The position numbers and the translations under genes were made by a program. A DNA stretch of 64,000 nucleotides from the NCBI GenBank assembly GCA_030748735.1, contig JASMLK010000072.1, positions 1 to 64,000 of the forward strand, written 5' to 3'. Below the pieces are notes generated by a model, which had not been told where the DNA came from, did not search any database, and saw only the letters and a list, made by a program, of their open reading frames with translations. Source of the stretch: Myxococcota bacterium. Lineage in GTDB: Bacteria; Myxococcota_A; UBA9160; UBA4427. Shown piece by piece: positions 42,311-50,859 of the stretch. Each line of letters begins with the position of its first letter. The first letter of the stretch is position 1.

Positions 42311-43846
42311 TCAGTGGGTCGGCGCTACCCACTTCACGCGTTCGAAGTATTTCTGGATATGGGCGATCTCTTCGGACATCTGATGCCGCCCCCACTGCAC
42401 GGCCTTGTCGAGGTCTCGCGAGCTCGGCAGCAGGTTGATCGGGGACAAGGTTGGCTTGAACTCGATTCGCTTGCGCGCATAGCGTTCGTTGAGTGCGACC
42501 TGGTAGGCGATCACCCGCGTAATGGGTTGGAAGACCAGATGCTTGAGGCCGATCGATGGGTGGAAGCAATCGAACGCCAGGATGTAGGTGTTGCGGGTCC
42601 CGATCTTTCCTGCCTGCACCTGGCGCCAGGCGGTGCGTGAGGGGACGTTGTTCGCGACACCGCCGTCCACGAGTGCCGTGACGTCCTCGCGTTCCATCAG
42701 GTCGGTCAGCATCTGCTGCATGTGCGCATCGTCGCGGGTGACGTCGTAGTGCAGGATGCCCGGAATCGCCGCGGAGAAGCCCGCGGCGTCGATGGCGTTG
42801 AAGCGCCGCGTGAGGTCGTCTCCGCCGATCACGATCTCCTGCACGGCGCGCGGATTGATGAAGCCCGCGACCTGCACCAACTGCGACGCGATCTGCGCGC
42901 GCAGTTGCAGGCCGCTCGGTCGCTTGTCCGCGGGCAGGTGGTGTGCGCGCGCGTATTCTTCGGGGCCGAGACCATCGAGGGCGTTGCGTCGCACGCCGGC
43001 CACCACCGTTTCGAAAGGGATGGCGAGGTCCGGCAACTCGAAGGAGCGCGACTTCAAGTCGGGAAACTGCCGACCGAACGCCGTGTGGAGGAACAAGCGA
43101 ACGACCCCTGGCAATCCGAAGCGGGCGTTCAAGCTCACGAAGCGGAAGATCTCTTCGCCCTTCATGCTCTTGGCCACTCGCACGGATTCGTCGAAGTCGA
43201 GTTGGCGGTGTTGCGCACGGAAGAGGCCCAGCACCGAGCCGATCGAGGCACCGATCAAGTAGCCGGGTACCAGACCGGCGTTCTGCAGCACCTCCCACGC
43301 TCCGAGGTAGACGTAGCCGGCGCCGCCACCACCCCCGGCCACGCAGACGAGGGTCTTCGTTCCGAGTTCTTCGTCGAGCTCACGCTCGCTGAAATCGTTG
43401 GCGTACTTCTCGATGACTTCCGCTCGGGTCTTCTCCAGATTCGGCAGCATCGAAAACAGTGCGCGGCTGGCCAGTTCGACTCGCTCGCGGCTGCTCTTCG
43501 TGTCGATCAGGATGTCGCCCAGGTTGCCGATCACCCGCCGGCGCCAGGCGCCGAGCCGCTGCGAGCGAACCTTGACGTCCGGTCGCTTCGTGCGCCCTCC
43601 CTTCTTTGCCGCACCGGGCTGAAAGATCTCGAGGGACGCGAGCGCCAGCGCGTAGCGCAGCTGGTGTTCGGCGCGTCGCGTCACGACCCCGGGATGTTCG
43701 AACAAGCCGGTAATCAGCTTGTCCTCCATCCGCTGGAGTCGAAGCAGTTGTTCTTCGCGCTCGGGATTGGACGGCGAGGTCGTGGTCACTGGTGGTCGAT
43801 TGTCGGATATGGAGGGTGTTGCGGAGGAGGGGTGAGCCCGATTCAT
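42311..43846 (-). CDS. patatin-like phospholipase with helical N-terminal extension
   Basis: 511 aa. About 165 N-terminal residues are charged and helical with no known domain. The patatin domain follows: oxyanion loop AGGGGGAGYVYLGA (170-183), G-A-S-I-G with Ser201, and Asp394 in ALVDGG. The serine-aspartate dyad is complete. A C-terminal tail of roughly 110 residues includes DCFHPSIGLKHLVFQPITRV. First gene of the six-gene operon, divergent from gpsA. It probably frees fatty acids from a cell or substrate lipid, which downstream P450, thioesterase and dioxygenase genes could process (inference). Confidence 0.85.
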   Translation of the reverse strand: MNRAHPSSATPSISDNRPPVTTTSPSNPEREEQLLRLQRMEDKLITGLFEHPGVVTRRAEHQLRYALALASLEIFQPGAAKKGGRTKRPDVKVRSQRLGAWRRRVIGNLGDILIDTKSSRERVELASRALFSMLPNLEKTRAEVIEKYANDFSERELDEELGTKTLVCVAGGGGGAGYVYLGAWEVLQNAGLVPGYLIGASIGSVLGLFRAQHRQLDFDESVRVAKSMKGEEIFRFVSLNARFGLPGVVRLFLHTAFGRQFPDLKSRSFELPDLAIPFETVVAGVRRNALDGLGPEEYARAHHLPADKRPSGLQLRAQIASQLVQVAGFINPRAVQEIVIGGDDLTRRFNAIDAAGFSAAIPGILHYDVTRDDAHMQQMLTDLMEREDVTALVDGGVANNVPSRTAWRQVQAGKIGTRNTYILAFDCFHPSIGLKHLVFQPITRVIAYQVALNERYARKRIEFKPTLSPINLLPSSRDLDKAVQWGRHQMSEEIAHIQKYFERVKWVAPTH

Positions 43847-43985
43847 TCTAGCGCGTGGTCACGGGACGTCGGAGGAATGCCCGCGCTTCACCTTGGCGCG
43901 GAATCCGACCGGGTTGCATACTCGTTTCCTATCTGCGCAGCCGTCCCGTGCACCCGCCGGGCCGCGCTTCGCTCGAGCGAGGTGC

Positions 43986-44990
43986 ATGATGCAACTGCGT
44001 GTTTCCGTTCTCGGTGCGGGTTCGTTCGGAACGACGATCGCCCACGTCGCGACCCACAACGCCCCAACCGTGCTCTGGTGTCGTCGCCCCGAAACCGCGG
44101 ACGAAATCAACCGCGAACACACCAATCACGCCTATCTCCCCGACCAGCAGGTTTCGAGTGAGCTGCGTGCGACGGCGTCGATCGAAGAGGCGGTCAGCGG
44201 CGCAGACGTGATCGTGATGGGCGTTCCGTCGATCGGCATGCGCGAAGTGCTCGAAGAAGTGCGCAATCATATCCGCCCCTGGGTGCCGATCGTGAGCCTC
44301 GCGAAGGGCCTGGAAGTCGGGACCCACCTCCGCATGACGGAAGTGATCCGGGAGGTGCTGCCCGAGCATCGCGCGGGTGCACTGACGGGTCCCAACCTCG
44401 CCAAAGAGATCATGGCGGGCTACGCCGCGGCGAGCGTGATCGCCTTCGAGGACCCGGACATCGGCCGCCAACTCCAGGGCGTATTCAACCTGGGCTTGTT
44501 CCGTGTCTATACCAATCGCGATGTCGCGGGTTGTGAATTGGGTGGGGCGCTGAAGAACGTCATCGCGATCGCGGTGGGGATGGGAGATGGCCTCGGCGTC
44601 GGCCACAACACCCGCGCGGCCGTGATCGCACGGGGGCTCGCCGAACTCACGCGGCTCGGCGTCGAGATGGGTGGTCAACCGGCGACGTTTGCAGGGTTGG
44701 CGGGCATCGGAGACCTGATCGCCACCTGCGCGAGCCGTCAGAGTCGCAACCGCTTCGTCGGTGAGGAACTCGGCAAGGGGCGAACGATCGAAGAGATCAC
44801 GCAGGAAATGAACCAGGTCGCCGAGGGCGTCAAGACGAGTCGCGTCGTCATGGAACTGGGTGAGAAGTACGGGATCGATCTTCCGATCGCACGCGAGGTC
44901 TATGGCGTGCTGTACGAAGACCGCAAGGCGACCGATGCCTACAGCGGGCTGACCCGCGTCGAACCGGGTGCCGAGCACGAAAGCGGCTAA
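43986..44990 (+). CDS. gpsA: glycerol-3-phosphate dehydrogenase [NAD(P)+]
   Basis: 334 aa, expected length. Two adjacent ATG codons (43986 and 43989) follow GCGAGG; either may start translation. N-terminal Rossmann motif VLGAGSFGTTIAH, VPSIGMREVL, SLAKGLEVG, LTGPNLAKEIMAG and the catalytic lysine in GCELGGALKNVIAIAVG. LAGIGDLIATCASRQSRN is the family C-terminal signature. It reduces dihydroxyacetone phosphate to sn-glycerol-3-phosphate in the cytoplasm, the substrate of PlsB encoded at 30502. Confidence 0.95.
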   Translation: MMQLRVSVLGAGSFGTTIAHVATHNAPTVLWCRRPETADEINREHTNHAYLPDQQVSSELRATASIEEAVSGADVIVMGVPSIGMREVLEEVRNHIRPWVPIVSLAKGLEVGTHLRMTEVIREVLPEHRAGALTGPNLAKEIMAGYAAASVIAFEDPDIGRQLQGVFNLGLFRVYTNRDVAGCELGGALKNVIAIAVGMGDGLGVGHNTRAAVIARGLAELTRLGVEMGGQPATFAGLAGIGDLIATCASRQSRNRFVGEELGKGRTIEEITQEMNQVAEGVKTSRVVMELGEKYGIDLPIAREVYGVLYEDRKATDAYSGLTRVEPGAEHESG

Positions 44991-45005
44991 CTGGAAAGGC
45001 GTTGT

Positions 45006-45377
45006 CTACCGCCCGTCGGCGGCGCGCAGCAGCGTGGTGATCACGTCGTTGAGTGGCGTCGCGATCCCGTGCTTGCGGCCGACTTCGCCCACCACGGCAT
45101 TGCGTACCTGCCATTCGAGTCGTCGGCCTTCTCGGCGGTCCACGGTGATCGAAGACCAGTGGTCTGGCGCTGCGCCGAGCACCATCGAAAGCGCCTTTTC
45201 GGGAGCGTCGTCGGGAAGCTCCGCCCCCTCGGCGCGTCCGACTTCCAGCGCCTCGCGCATCAATGCGAGCACGAGTGATCGAACCTCGGGTTCCTTCGCG
45301 ATGCCGTTCTCGCGCAGTGCCAATGCGCAAACACCGCCGATCGCGCCAACACCGATTGCTGCAATGGTGGCCGTCAT
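45006..45377 (-). CDS. ketopantoate reductase-type protein reduced to its C-terminal domain
   Basis: 123 aa. ATG 45377 has GGGGAG 5 nt upstream. Residues from about 30 on match the helical C-terminal domain of the PanE/ApbA (2-dehydropantoate 2-reductase) family: LVLALMREALEVGRAEGAEL, DRREGRRLEWQV and NAVVGEVGRKHGIATPLNDV. Normal members have about 300 residues. The first 20 residues (TIAAIGVGAIGGV) look like either a stub of the Rossmann motif or the start of the C-domain. The NADPH-binding domain is missing, so catalysis is unlikely. It is probably the remains of an internal or 5' deletion. Confidence 0.55.
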   Translation of the reverse strand: MTATIAAIGVGAIGGVCALALRENGIAKEPEVRSLVLALMREALEVGRAEGAELPDDAPEKALSMVLGAAPDHWSSITVDRREGRRLEWQVRNAVVGEVGRKHGIATPLNDVITTLLRAADGR

Positions 45378-45462
45378 CTCGCTCCCCGCTTGCACCTTCG
45401 CCGAAACTTCGCGTTGTCTGGTGTATTCGACTCCCATACCGTACCCCAACGCGAGGAGGCTC

Positions 45463-46101
45463 ATGGTTCGTTCCGTTCGGCGTAGGGATCTCATGCTTGG
45501 TGGCGTGCTTGGAGCATTGCTGAGCGCGCTCGTGTTCATCGCCTCTTCATCGTTCGCGAATGCACCTTCGGATCTCGTGATCTCGGCGGTTCCTGCGGAA
45601 GAGGTCGCGGCGTTCGATCCGACACTCGACCTCGACCGCCTCAACGGACGTTGGACGATCGACTGGAAAGCGTCGGATTCCTTCGAGCCGGTAATGGACG
45701 CCCTCGAAGTGCCCTGGTTGCTTCGCAGGCTCGCCGGTGTGGTCAAGGCCTACATCACGATCACCGTCGAGTCGCCTCCTTGTGATACGTGCAATCCGTC
45801 GCTCCGCATCGAACAGGAGAGCCCGGTTCGCGACAGCAGTCGCGTCGTCCGGCTCGACGGTGTGGCGCGTCCCTCGAAGGACCCGCTCGGCAACGAGACG
45901 GTCGATCGATTCGACTGGACGCCCGAAACCGGGATGGAGTTGATTCGCGTTCGCACCCTCGGCAGTGGTCGAACGGCGCGCATTCTCGAGCGGCGCGTGG
46001 TCGAAGACGATCTGCGCACCATGGTTTCGACGATGACGGTCTGGGTCGACGACGTCGAACGTGCACAGGTGCGGCGCGTGCTTCGCAAGGTGAAGCCATG
46101 A
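45463..46101 (+). CDS. exported protein of unknown function
   Basis: 212 aa. ATG 45463 directly follows a strong GAGGAGG. Basic start (VRSVRRR), then a hydrophobic segment (LGGVLGALLSALVFIASSSF), so it is secreted or anchored by one helix. The mature part has LDLDRLNGRWTIDWKASDSF, a beta-rich centre with a CDTC pair (SPPCDTCNPSL) and YITITVESP / RVVRLDGVARPS strands. This gives it a lipocalin-like look, but no family can be named. A 47-codon gene starts 20 bp downstream. Confidence 0.6.
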   Translation: MVRSVRRRDLMLGGVLGALLSALVFIASSSFANAPSDLVISAVPAEEVAAFDPTLDLDRLNGRWTIDWKASDSFEPVMDALEVPWLLRRLAGVVKAYITITVESPPCDTCNPSLRIEQESPVRDSSRVVRLDGVARPSKDPLGNETVDRFDWTPETGMELIRVRTLGSGRTARILERRVVEDDLRTMVSTMTVWVDDVERAQVRRVLRKVKP

Positions 46102-46121
46102 GTCGATGAGAGGAGAAGACG

Positions 46122-46265
46122 ATGGAGAAGCGTAACGTGGTCGACCGCATCGCGGATTCTACGGGCATCCCGATCGACGAGGGTTTCGTCCGGGACATGC
46201 GCTACCAGGTCGGCAGCGAACTCGGGATGGATCACCTGACCCCGGAAGAGCGGGCCGCGCGCTAG
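46122..46265 (+). CDS. small conserved-looking protein, 47 aa
   Basis: ATG 46122 preceded by AGGAG at 7 nt, the best ribosome site of the neighbourhood. Sequence opens EKRNVVDRIADSTGIPID and ends HLTPEERAAR. The helical, charged composition and a G/C-rich third codon position agree with real coding. It lies 20 bp after the exported-protein gene, so is probably in the same transcript. No known family recognised. Confidence 0.55.
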   Translation: MEKRNVVDRIADSTGIPIDEGFVRDMRYQVGSELGMDHLTPEERAAR

Positions 46266-46277
46266 CAGCGCACCGCG

Positions 46278-47081
46278 TCAGTCCTGATTGAATACAGGCT
46301 TCCTCTTTTCGAGGAAAGCCTTCATGCCTTCGGCCTGGTCCTTCGTTCCCATCGTGGCCATCACGGCTTCGCGTTCGTCCGCGATGCCCTGCGCCACGCT
46401 GGCCCGGTCGGTGTTCACGATCGCGCGCAGGATGCCCGCGACTGCGGTGCGGGGCATTGCGGCGAGTTCACGGGCGAGATCCTGCGCGGCCCGTTGGAGT
46501 TGGTCGTTTGGCCAGACCTCGTTGACCAGGCCGATACGCAACGCTTCCGGGCCATCGATCTTCTTGGCGCGCAGCACCAGGTCGAGTGCACGGTCCCGGC
46601 CGACGGTTCGCGTAAGACGCGCCGAACCACCCCAGGCCGGCACGCTGCCCAGATCCATCTCGGGGAGGCCGATCTTCGCTCCCTCTTCAGCGGCCAGTCG
46701 GAAGTGACAGGCGAGGGGGAGTTCGAGTCCGCCGCCGAGGCAGTAGCCGAACAATACGGCGATCACGGGTTTGTCGAGGGTTTCGATCTGGTCGAGCACG
46801 CGCAGGCGTTGGTCGAACACGGCTTCGACACTGCCCTTGCGTTTCGCGCCTTCGGGCAACTGCTTGAGGTCCATGCCCACAGAAAAGTTCTTGTCGCCAT
46901 CGGCCGTGATCACCACCGCACCAACACCCGTGTCTTGCGCGAGTTCATCGACGACCTCTTCGAGACAGTCCATGAACTCGAGTGTCATGCGATTCATCGG
47001 TGCATCGTTGATGGTGATCGTCGCAACGCGGTCCTGGCGTTCGAAGCGCAGCGGTGAATTCGTGTCGGTGATGTCGCTCAT
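46278..47081 (-). CDS. enoyl-CoA hydratase/isomerase family protein
   Basis: 267 aa. ATG 47081 with AAGGAAG 5 nt upstream, preferred over an earlier in-frame start with no site. Crotonase motifs are complete: FSVGMDLKQL and GYCLGGGLELPLACHFRLA (oxyanion-hole Gly plus first catalytic Glu) and IGLPEMDLGSVPAWGG (second Glu). Ends EKRKPVF like many family members. It should hydrate trans-2-enoyl-CoA. It converges with the small 47-aa gene and is divergent from the ammonium transporter. Confidence 0.87.
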   Translation of the reverse strand: MSDITDTNSPLRFERQDRVATITINDAPMNRMTLEFMDCLEEVVDELAQDTGVGAVVITADGDKNFSVGMDLKQLPEGAKRKGSVEAVFDQRLRVLDQIETLDKPVIAVLFGYCLGGGLELPLACHFRLAAEEGAKIGLPEMDLGSVPAWGGSARLTRTVGRDRALDLVLRAKKIDGPEALRIGLVNEVWPNDQLQRAAQDLARELAAMPRTAVAGILRAIVNTDRASVAQGIADEREAVMATMGTKDQAEGMKAFLEKRKPVFNQD

Positions 47082-47245
47082 GGTCTTCCTTCGAATCGAG
47101 TTGGAGTGAGTCGGAATCCGCACTTCTGTGCCGATGCACTCACAGTTGGTTCAAACAGCCACAGCTGAAACATGAAATTAGACGGGCACTGCCGCGCCTG
47201 CATGGGTGAAAATGAGCCGGCTCGTTCCACCCTGAGGAGACTGCT

Positions 47246-48601
47246 TTGCCCCCCAAGATGACACGACTTCGATTCTTGTCCGGTGATCGCGTTCGACGCG
47301 CCCTCGGCGCGACCGCGTTCATGGTCGTTGCGTTGCTTCCGAGTCTCGCGTTCGCGGACGATGAACTTTCTGGTGCCGACACGGCGTGGATCCTGACGTC
47401 GACCGCGCTCGTCTTGTTCATGACGATCCCCGGGCTGTCGCTCTTCTACGGCGGACTCGTCGCGACGAAGAACGTGTTGTCGGTCCTGATGCAGTGCCTC
47501 GCGCTCACGGCCGCGATAACGGTCGTCTGGCTCGTCTTCGGTTACAGCCTCGCCTTCGATGCAACCGGCATGGTGGAAGGGCAGGTGAACGCGAGTTCGT
47601 TCATCGGGGGTTTCGACAAAGCTTTCATGGCGGGCATCACCGCGGACACGCTCTCGGGCTCGATCCCCGAGATCCTCTTCTTCGTCTTCCAGATGACGTT
47701 CGCGATCATCACCCCCGCACTGATCGTCGGAGCCTTCGCGGAGCGCATGAAGTTCTCGGCGATGATGATCTTCTCGATCCTCTGGTTGATCCTGGTCTAC
47801 CTGCCCATCTGTCACATGACCTGGGGCGGCCCGGGCGGTTACTTCGCCGACCTCGGGGTGCTCGACTTCGCCGGCGGCCTCGTGGTGCACATCACTGCGG
47901 GGATCGGCGCGCTCGTGGCCTGCATCATGCTCGGCCCACGCAAGGGCTACGGCACCGCACCGATGATTCCCCACAACCTCACCATGACGGTGACGGGCAC
48001 GGGGATGCTGTGGGTCGGCTGGTTTGGCTTCAACGGGGGGAGTGCTCTCGGGGCCAACGGGGCCGCGGCCATGGCGATCACAGTGACCCACATCTCGGCC
48101 TCGACTGCCGCACTCACCTGGATGGGGATCGAATGGGTGAAGCACGGCAAGCCCAGCGTCCTTGGTTGTGCGACGGGTGCGATCGCGGGCCTCGCGGCCG
48201 TGACGCCGGCTTCGGGCTTCATCGGTCCGATTGGCGGCCTTTCGATCGGCTTGGCTTCGGGAGCGGTGTGCTTTCTCGCGTCGACCACCATGAAGCAGAA
48301 GCTCGGCTACGATGATTCTCTCGATGTCTTCGGCGTGCACGGTGTGGGGGGCTTCGTGGGGATCGTGCTCGCGGGCGTGTTCTGCGCCGGAACCTTCGGC
48401 GGCAACCTCGGCGACGTCGCCATCGGGAGCAAGGTCGCGATTCAGCTCTACGCAGCCGTCGTGACGATCGCGTTCACCGGCATCTTGTCGTTCGTGGCCC
48501 TGAAACTCACCGACATGCTCGTCGGCCTGCGAGTCACGGACGAAGACGAAACCCAGGGCCTCGACATCGCCCTCCACGAGGAGACGGGGTACCGCTACTA
48601 G
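47246..48601 (+). CDS. amt: ammonium transporter
   Basis: 451 aa. TTG start at 47246 is chosen because GAGGAG lies 6 nt before it, whereas the ATG 12 nt later is too far. A signal-like first segment (VVALLPSLAFADD) is followed by 11 hydrophobic helices. Amt/MEP/Rh motifs: FMTIPGLSLFYGGLVATKNV, CHMTWGGPGGYFADLGVLDFAGG with the periplasmic ammonium site, the pore His in VVHITAGIGAL, and VFGVHGVGGFVGIV. The C-terminal cytoplasmic tail is short (VTDEDETQGLDIALHEETG). Normally regulated by a GlnK protein, but none is encoded here. Confidence 0.94.
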   Translation: MPPKMTRLRFLSGDRVRRALGATAFMVVALLPSLAFADDELSGADTAWILTSTALVLFMTIPGLSLFYGGLVATKNVLSVLMQCLALTAAITVVWLVFGYSLAFDATGMVEGQVNASSFIGGFDKAFMAGITADTLSGSIPEILFFVFQMTFAIITPALIVGAFAERMKFSAMMIFSILWLILVYLPICHMTWGGPGGYFADLGVLDFAGGLVVHITAGIGALVACIMLGPRKGYGTAPMIPHNLTMTVTGTGMLWVGWFGFNGGSALGANGAAAMAITVTHISASTAALTWMGIEWVKHGKPSVLGCATGAIAGLAAVTPASGFIGPIGGLSIGLASGAVCFLASTTMKQKLGYDDSLDVFGVHGVGGFVGIVLAGVFCAGTFGGNLGDVAIGSKVAIQLYAAVVTIAFTGILSFVALKLTDMLVGLRVTDEDETQGLDIALHEETGYRY

Positions 48602-48619
48602 CCCGGTTGTTTCACGAGT

Positions 48620-48660
48620 CCGACGATTGAAACCGGCGAGCGCCGGGTCTCAATCGTCGG
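48620..48660. terminator. bidirectional hairpin terminator
   Basis: CCGACGATTGA at 48620-48630 pairs perfectly with TCAATCGTCGG at 48650-48660, and ACCGGC with GCCGGGT inside, closing on a GAGC loop. It lies between the amt stop and the stop codon of the converging MFS gene (TAA on the minus strand, 48661-48663). Confidence 0.75.
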
Positions 48661-49992
48661 TTAGCCCGCATGGGCCGCAGCCGCGGCACGCGCCCTGGCG
48701 AGGTCTTCGCGCAGGGTTCGCGCGGCCATCACGAAGTGGGCGCCGGACCAGATCAACATGAAGCTCGCGATCATCAGGGCGTAGCGAACGGATTCGTCGC
48801 CGTAGCGGTCGACGAGCAGGTCGCTCAATACGCCGACGGCCTGCGGGCCGAGTCCCATGCCGATCATGTTGATGACGAACAACAGCAGGGCCGAGGCGAC
48901 GGTGCGCATGCGGAGGGGGACGAGGGTCTGCACCATGGCGAGGGCGGGGGCCAGGTAGACCGTCCCGACGACTGCCGGGATGACGTAGTACCAGAGGGAC
49001 GTCGAAGCGTCGGTGCTGAGAAAGACCGCAATGTTGAGCGGAAACGCCGAAAGAAAGAGCACCGGCGGTAGCCACAGGTTCCAACGGATGTCGTGCTGAG
49101 CGAACCGGTCCGCGAGGAACCCCGCGCCAAAGGTTCCCAGCCCGCCACCGAGACCGATGATGAGCGCGAGGATCATCCCGATATCGCTGCTGTTCATGTC
49201 GTAGGAGCGAATGAGAAACGTCGGGAACCAGTTCACAGAGCCGTAGCCCACGAATGAATTCAAACCGCCGCCGATCGCGATGTTTCGAAGGGTGCGATTG
49301 GCGGCGAAGAGCCGAACGGCGTCCTCGAGGGGCGGCGCTTCCGCGGCGGACTCGGCGGAGCGCCCCTCCGAGAGTCCGCGCAGCGGTTCGCGCAAGAAGA
49401 TCTGAACGATCAGCGCGAGCACGAGCCCCGGAAGACCGACCGCCAGGAACGCCACGCGCCAGCCGTAGACCTCCTCGAGCCACCCACCGGCAAAGAAGCC
49501 GATCATGATCCCGAGGTTCACCCCGACGGCGAAGATGCCCAGCGCAGTCGCGCGTTCGTGGGGCGAAAAGAGGTCGGCGATGATCGAATGGGAAGGCGGG
49601 CTCGTCCCCGCTTCACCGACCCCCACTCCAATGCGCGCAATGGCGAGCTGGAAGAAGCTCGTGACGACGCCGCACAAGGCAGTCATCGTACTGAAGATCG
49701 CCAGCGCGACCGCGATGATGTTGCGTCGATTGCTTCGGTCGGCCCACATCGCGATCGGAATGCCGAGCGTCGCGTAGAAGATCGCGAACGAAAAACCGAC
49801 CAGGAAGCCCATCGCCGTGTCCGAAACGTCGAAGGCAACTTTGATGGGTTGCAGCAGGATCGAGAGGATCTGCCGGTCGACGAAGTTGATGACGTAGACC
49901 GTCGTCAGCAACGCCAACGCATACCAACGATAGTTGGGCGAAGAAGTTGGATCGTCCTCTGCCGACGACTCGGGGGGCGCGGGTGCGGCCAT
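48661..49992 (-). CDS. MFS transporter, spinster-like (paralogue of the one at 9081)
   Basis: 443 aa, 12 hydrophobic segments. Signature segments: YVINFVDRQILSILLQPIK (TM1), MWADRSNRRN (TM2-3 loop), RIGVGVGEAGTSPPSHSII (TM4) and FFAGGWLEEVYGWRVAF. Overall design, length and TM1/TM4 motifs are the same as in the carrier at 9081. The substrate is unknown. It stands alone, 66 bp downstream of the stop-side end of the SDR gene on the same strand, so it could be the first gene of a separate unit. Confidence 0.87.
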   Translation of the reverse strand: MAAPAPPESSAEDDPTSSPNYRWYALALLTTVYVINFVDRQILSILLQPIKVAFDVSDTAMGFLVGFSFAIFYATLGIPIAMWADRSNRRNIIAVALAIFSTMTALCGVVTSFFQLAIARIGVGVGEAGTSPPSHSIIADLFSPHERATALGIFAVGVNLGIMIGFFAGGWLEEVYGWRVAFLAVGLPGLVLALIVQIFLREPLRGLSEGRSAESAAEAPPLEDAVRLFAANRTLRNIAIGGGLNSFVGYGSVNWFPTFLIRSYDMNSSDIGMILALIIGLGGGLGTFGAGFLADRFAQHDIRWNLWLPPVLFLSAFPLNIAVFLSTDASTSLWYYVIPAVVGTVYLAPALAMVQTLVPLRMRTVASALLLFVINMIGMGLGPQAVGVLSDLLVDRYGDESVRYALMIASFMLIWSGAHFVMAARTLREDLARARAAAAAHAG

Positions 49993-50058
49993 CGGGCGAG
50001 TATAGGAATGCCTTTGGCTCGACTTCCAGACGTGATGCCGCAGCGCGTCGTGCCGGGG

Positions 50059-50859
50059 TCAGCCGATGCGTGCGCTCTGGCCGCCGTCGACCGGTAGCAC
50101 CACGCCGGTGATGAACGCGGCTTCGTCCGAGGCGAGGAACAGGCCCGCGTAGGCGACATCCCACGCCGTGCCCATCTTGTTGCCAAGGGGCACCAACGCA
50201 TCGCGTTGTTGAATGAGCACTTCCCGGTCGACGCCGAGCGCGGACGAGATGCCCTCGATCGCCATCGGGGTGTTCATCAGCCCGGGCATGATGACGTTGG
50301 CGCGAATGCCGTACTGCGCGTTGCCCGTCGCCAGTGCGTGGGTATAGGCGTTCAGTCCGGCCTTCGAAGTCTTGTACGCCATGATGCCCACGGCACACAC
50401 GGCCGCGGCCGAAGAGATGTTGGTGATCACGCCGCGCCGTTGTTCGCGCATGACGGGAAGCGCGTACTTGCAGGTAAAGAAGACACTCTTGAGATTCGTA
50501 TCCATGATGCGATCCCAGTTCTCTTCTTTCAGCTCCGTGGCTCCCGCGTCGCCGGTTCCGATGCCGACGTTGTTGTGGAGCACGTCGATCGCGCCGAAGT
50601 GGTCGACGCAGGCCTCGGAGATCGACGCACAGTCGCTTTCGACCGTGACGTCGGCGCGATGGACGACAGCCGTACCGCCCTCGTCGGCGATCATGCTCTG
50701 GGTTTCTTTTGCGCTCGCTTCGTCGCGGTCGACGAGCAGCACGCGCGCGCCCTCGCGCGCGAACAGGATCGCAGTCGCGCGCCCGTTTCCGATGGTCCCT
50801 CCCGGCGTCTGCCCGGCGCCAACGACGATCGCCACCTTCCCCTCGAGCCGCCCACTCAT
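50059..50859 (-). CDS. short-chain dehydrogenase/reductase
   Basis: 266 aa. ATG 50859 overlaps the upstream gene's stop as ATGA. The nucleotide-binding region is VVGAGQTPGGTIGNGRA, a longer glycine loop than usual. Other motifs: NNVGIG, catalytic Ser in NISSAAAV, YKTSK and the terminal VLPVDGGQSARIG. It oxidises or reduces a hydroxy/keto group with NAD(P). It is the second gene of a pair with the carboxymuconolactone-decarboxylase-type gene. Substrate unknown. Confidence 0.87.
   Translation of the reverse strand: MSGRLEGKVAIVVGAGQTPGGTIGNGRATAILFAREGARVLLVDRDEASAKETQSMIADEGGTAVVHRADVTVESDCASISEACVDHFGAIDVLHNNVGIGTGDAGATELKEENWDRIMDTNLKSVFFTCKYALPVMREQRRGVITNISSAAAVCAVGIMAYKTSKAGLNAYTHALATGNAQYGIRANVIMPGLMNTPMAIEGISSALGVDREVLIQQRDALVPLGNKMGTAWDVAYAGLFLASDEAAFITGVVLPVDGGQSARIG

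Noticed and set aside
47180-47210. Sigma-54-type promoter before amt
   Set aside because: GGGCAC...CTGCAT only loosely resembles the -24/-12 elements; the -12 part lacks the TTGC core at the right spacing.
47078-48577. A 499-codon minus-strand frame across the ammonium transporter
   Set aside because: Mirror frame of amt with composition typical of antisense reading in high G+C DNA; the amt frame has all pore motifs and a ribosome site.
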